13,770 bases of DNA, from contig RFJF01000864.1 of the NCBI GenBank assembly GCA_003695455.1, positions 1-13,770 of the forward strand, given 5' to 3'. The stretch is from Chloroflexota bacterium. Lineage in GTDB: Bacteria > Chloroflexota > Anaerolineae > 4572-78 > J111. The notes beneath the pieces were generated by a model. The model ran no database searches. It worked only from the letters and a program-made list of their open reading frames with translations, and had not been told where the DNA came from. Both the position numbers and the translations under genes were made by a program. Shown in pieces: positions 12,025 to 13,770 of this stretch. Position 1 is the first letter of the stretch. Every line of letters begins with the position of its first letter.

Positions 12025-13251
12025 ATGGAAAATTCAATAAATACCGGAGACACCGCCTGGATTTTAATATCAACTGCACTGGTGCTGATGATGACCCCGG
12101 CGCTGGGGTTCTTTTACGGGGGGATGGTTCGCAAAAAGAATATTTTGTCTACACTGAACCTGAGCTTTATTTCAATTTGTCTGATCAGTATCCAGTGGGT
12201 ACTGATTGGGTACACGCTGGCTTTTGGCTCAGACATTGGCGGGCTGATTGGCGGGCTGGACTTTGTGGGCTTTAACGGCGTGTCTGCAGAACCAGGCAGT
12301 TACGCGCCTACTATTCCGCACCTTGCATTTGCCGGTTACCAGATGATGTTTGCCGTGATTACTCCGGCGCTGATTACCGGCGCGTTTGTAGAACGCATCC
12401 GGTTCAAGGCGTTTTTGCTGTTTACTGTGTTGTGGGCCACGCTGGTGTACGATCCGGTAGCGCACTGGGTGTGGGGAAGTAACGGTATTTTGGGGCAGTT
12501 GGGCGCACTGGATTTTGCCGGTGGCAACGTGGTTCACATCACTGCCGGATATTCGGCGTTGGTGTTTGCGCTGGTCATCCGGCCCCGCCGAGGATTTGGT
12601 CTGCGCACGCTTGAGCCTCACAATATTCCCCTGACGGTGTTGGGGGCCGGATTGTTGTGGTTTGGCTGGTTTGGGTTTAACGGCGGCAGCGCTCTGGCCG
12701 CCGACGGGTTGGCCGTTACGGCCCTGGTAAACACCAATACTGCCGCCGCGGCCGCCGGTTTGATTTGGATGCTTTTGGCCTGGCACGACAGCAAGCCCAG
12801 CGTACTTGGAATTGTGACCGGGGCGGTAGTGGGGTTGGTGGCTATTACCCCGGCGGCCGGTTTTGTAACGCCGCTGGCAGCCATTGTTATTGGCGCGGTG
12901 GCCGCGCCAATAAGCTACTACGCTATCCAGTTCCGCGAGTCGCGCCACCTGGATGAATCGCTGGATGTGTGGGCCTGCCACGGTATGGCCGGCACGTGGG
13001 GTGCGCTGGCTACCGGGTTATTTGCCACCACTACCATCAATCCCGCCGGCGCCGATGGGTTGTTCTACGGCAACCCTATGCAGTTTGTTATTCAACTGGT
13101 TAGTGTGGTGATTACGGTAGCCTTTGCCGGTGGCATCACGTTTGTGCTGACAAAAATTTTGCAGAGTACGGTCGGTTTGAGTGTGTCTGAGGTGGAAGAA
13201 GATATCGGGCTGGATATCAGCGCACACGGCGAACGGGCTTACGCTTCCTGA
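12025..13251 (+). CDS. amt: Ammonium transporter Amt
   Basis: A 408-residue membrane protein of the Amt/MEP/Rh family with about 11 hydrophobic segments, conducting ammonium uptake across the inner membrane. Family features include GFFYGGMVRKKN (27-38), the outer gate region AGYQMMFA (103-110), ERIRFKAF (123-130), the conserved Asp143 in VYDPVAHWVWG, the twin pore histidines H171 (NVVHITAG) and H319 (WACHGMAGTWG), and FGWFGFNGGSA (213-223). There is no cleavable signal peptide. The ribosome site AAAGGAGG is at 12004-12011. A TTG at 12013 touches it, so ATG 12025 is taken despite the long 13-base gap. The C-terminal tail (ISAHGERAYAS) is short. It is followed 35 bases later by glnK, the classic amt-glnK pair in which the PII trimer plugs the transporter. 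Confidence 0.95.
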   Translation: MENSINTGDTAWILISTALVLMMTPALGFFYGGMVRKKNILSTLNLSFISICLISIQWVLIGYTLAFGSDIGGLIGGLDFVGFNGVSAEPGSYAPTIPHLAFAGYQMMFAVITPALITGAFVERIRFKAFLLFTVLWATLVYDPVAHWVWGSNGILGQLGALDFAGGNVVHITAGYSALVFALVIRPRRGFGLRTLEPHNIPLTVLGAGLLWFGWFGFNGGSALAADGLAVTALVNTNTAAAAAGLIWMLLAWHDSKPSVLGIVTGAVVGLVAITPAAGFVTPLAAIVIGAVAAPISYYAIQFRESRHLDESLDVWACHGMAGTWGALATGLFATTTINPAGADGLFYGNPMQFVIQLVSVVITVAFAGGITFVLTKILQSTVGLSVSEVEEDIGLDISAHGERAYAS

Positions 13252-13286
13252 GAAACCATCAAACTTGCTGCCAAAAGAGGATACAA

Positions 13287-13661
13287 ATGTTTAGAAAAAT
13301 TGAAGCCTACATTCGGGATGAGAAACTGGATGAAGTAAAACAAGCACTGTATGATATTGGAATTGTGGGTATGAATATTATCCACGTGGAAGGACACGGC
13401 CGGCAGGGAGGAATTGAGCTTTCGGGCCGGAGTGGTACGTACCGAGTTGACATGTTGCCGCGGGTGCAGCTTAATATTGTGTTGAGTACCCGTAACCTTG
13501 AAAAAGCCATCGAGGTTATTCAGCAGACTGCCGTTACCGGCCGGCAGGGCGACGGCGTGATTTTTATCTACCCGGTAGAGGATGTGGTGCGCATCCGCAC
13601 CGGCGAGCGCGGCCCCCAGGCGCTGTCTTATCGTGGAGATATTGACGACCGCAGCCGGTAA
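13287..13661 (+). CDS. glnK: Nitrogen regulatory protein P-II (GlnK/GlnB family)
   Basis: A 124-residue PII protein that senses ATP/ADP and 2-oxoglutarate and, in the amt-glnK arrangement, gates ammonium uptake. Seen motifs are the N-terminal KIEAYIRDEKLDEVKQAL, GHGRQGG with the 2-oxoglutarate-related Q40, the T-loop through 41-56, the B-loop TGRQGDGVIF (84-93) with the ATP-binding Gly residues, and the C-loop RIRTGERG (102-109). The T-loop keeps a tyrosine at 52, equivalent to the uridylylated Tyr51 of enteric PII, but Tyr46 is replaced by Gly47 and the loop is Gly/Ser-rich. The C-terminus is about 12 residues longer than the enteric proteins. AGAGGA six bases before the ATG supports the start. 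It is followed by a strong terminator, so it ends the operon. Confidence 0.95.
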   Translation: MFRKIEAYIRDEKLDEVKQALYDIGIVGMNIIHVEGHGRQGGIELSGRSGTYRVDMLPRVQLNIVLSTRNLEKAIEVIQQTAVTGRQGDGVIFIYPVEDVVRIRTGERGPQALSYRGDIDDRSR

Positions 13662-13674
13662 CTGATGTGTTTAC

Positions 13675-13702
13675 AAAAAGGCGGCTTGCGGGCCGCCTTT
13701 TT
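13675..13702 (+). terminator. Rho-independent terminator of amt-glnK, bidirectional
   Basis: AAAAAGGCGGC (13675-13685) pairs perfectly with GCCGCCTTTTT (13692-13702), 11 pairs, with a six-base loop TTGCGG. The T run works on the plus strand; the A run upstream gives a T run on the minus strand for the convergent gene ending at 13706. Confidence 0.92.
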
Positions 13703-13705
13703 ATT

Positions 13706-13770
13706 TTACAATTTTACCACCGAAACCTGCCCGTTGGTCAGTTCGGCCAGGTCTGCTTCAAAAGCCGGCA
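13706..13770 (-). CDS. C-terminal end of an unidentified minus-strand protein
   Basis: The last 20 codons of a frame open to the window's right edge, ending PAFEADLAELTNGQVSVVKL and a TAA at 13708-13706, immediately before the bidirectional terminator. The tail (acidic helix, turn, then a short hydrophobic beta strand) is protein-like, but too short to identify. The other two minus-strand frames are less plausible. Confidence 0.5.
   Translation of the reverse strand, partial: PAFEADLAELTNGQVSVVKL

Noticed and set aside
11910..12275. Plus-strand frame starting in the amt leader
   Set aside because: It runs through the terminator and then overlaps amt in another frame, with no protein-like sequence.
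12229..12981. 250-codon open frame on the minus strand inside amt
   Set aside because: Antisense shadow of a confidently identified transporter gene, with a composition (Gln, Arg, His, Pro) typical of shadow frames.
1..13770. CRISPR array, tRNA, rRNA, insertion sequence or toxin-antitoxin pair
   Set aside because: I looked on both strands and found no regularly spaced repeats with spacers, cloverleaf, transposase or terminal inverted repeats, and no recognisable toxin-antitoxin gene pair.

Overview
The window reads as an ordinary, gene-dense bacterial chromosome segment of about 13.8 kb, moderately GC-rich, with short intergenic gaps and sigma-70-type promoters. Several of these promoters have an extended -10 of the form TGG-TAYAAT. 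I see no transposase, phage gene, CRISPR array, rRNA or tRNA. The general look (DsbA-type anchored thioredoxin, long CTC-type L25, many small orphan proteins) would fit Chloroflexota (Anaerolineae-like), but I infer this from memory of gene styles; no marker gene here proves it.

Layout. At the left edge is the start of a minus-strand YqeB/EF2563-family gene (selenium-dependent molybdenum hydroxylase maturation). Its promoter region overlaps plus-strand promoters for a small YtxH-like protein (538-744). From 748 to 8757 all genes lie on the minus strand. In transcription order they are moeA, a DsbA-like thioredoxin, a tiny Cys4/poly-acidic protein, a hairpin terminator, a deaminase-CYTH fusion protein, a cephalosporin-C deacetylase/acetylxylan esterase, an 89-residue unknown, a CPBP membrane protease, and a 411-residue unknown. 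Divergent from moeA is rplY (L25/CTC), which ends at a strong terminator and converges on a 67-residue unknown. Divergent from that is an ACSF3/MatB-like acyl-CoA (malonyl-CoA) synthetase. A 425-bp gene-free stretch follows, holding a palindromic CACAGAT repeat and a promoter/structured leader/terminator unit. Then comes the amt-glnK (PII) nitrogen-sensing operon and a bidirectional terminator. The last 65 bases are the 3' end of an unidentified minus-strand gene.

Main discovery. The DsbA-like gene at 6745-7428 (minus) is interrupted by a single in-frame TGA (7192-7194), exactly at the first cysteine of the CxxC active site, giving U-P-H-C. The reading frame continues intact through the whole rest of the thioredoxin fold. 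Six bases after the TGA is a perfect 8-bp hairpin (7164-7185), placed where a bacterial SECIS element belongs. Together with the YqeB-family gene at the left edge, this suggests a selenium-using organism and a membrane-anchored selenocysteine oxidoreductase that automatic gene calling would split in two. Other points worth attention are the deaminase-CYTH fusion with altered CYTH metal-binding motifs, and the possible attenuator or small RNA in front of amt.
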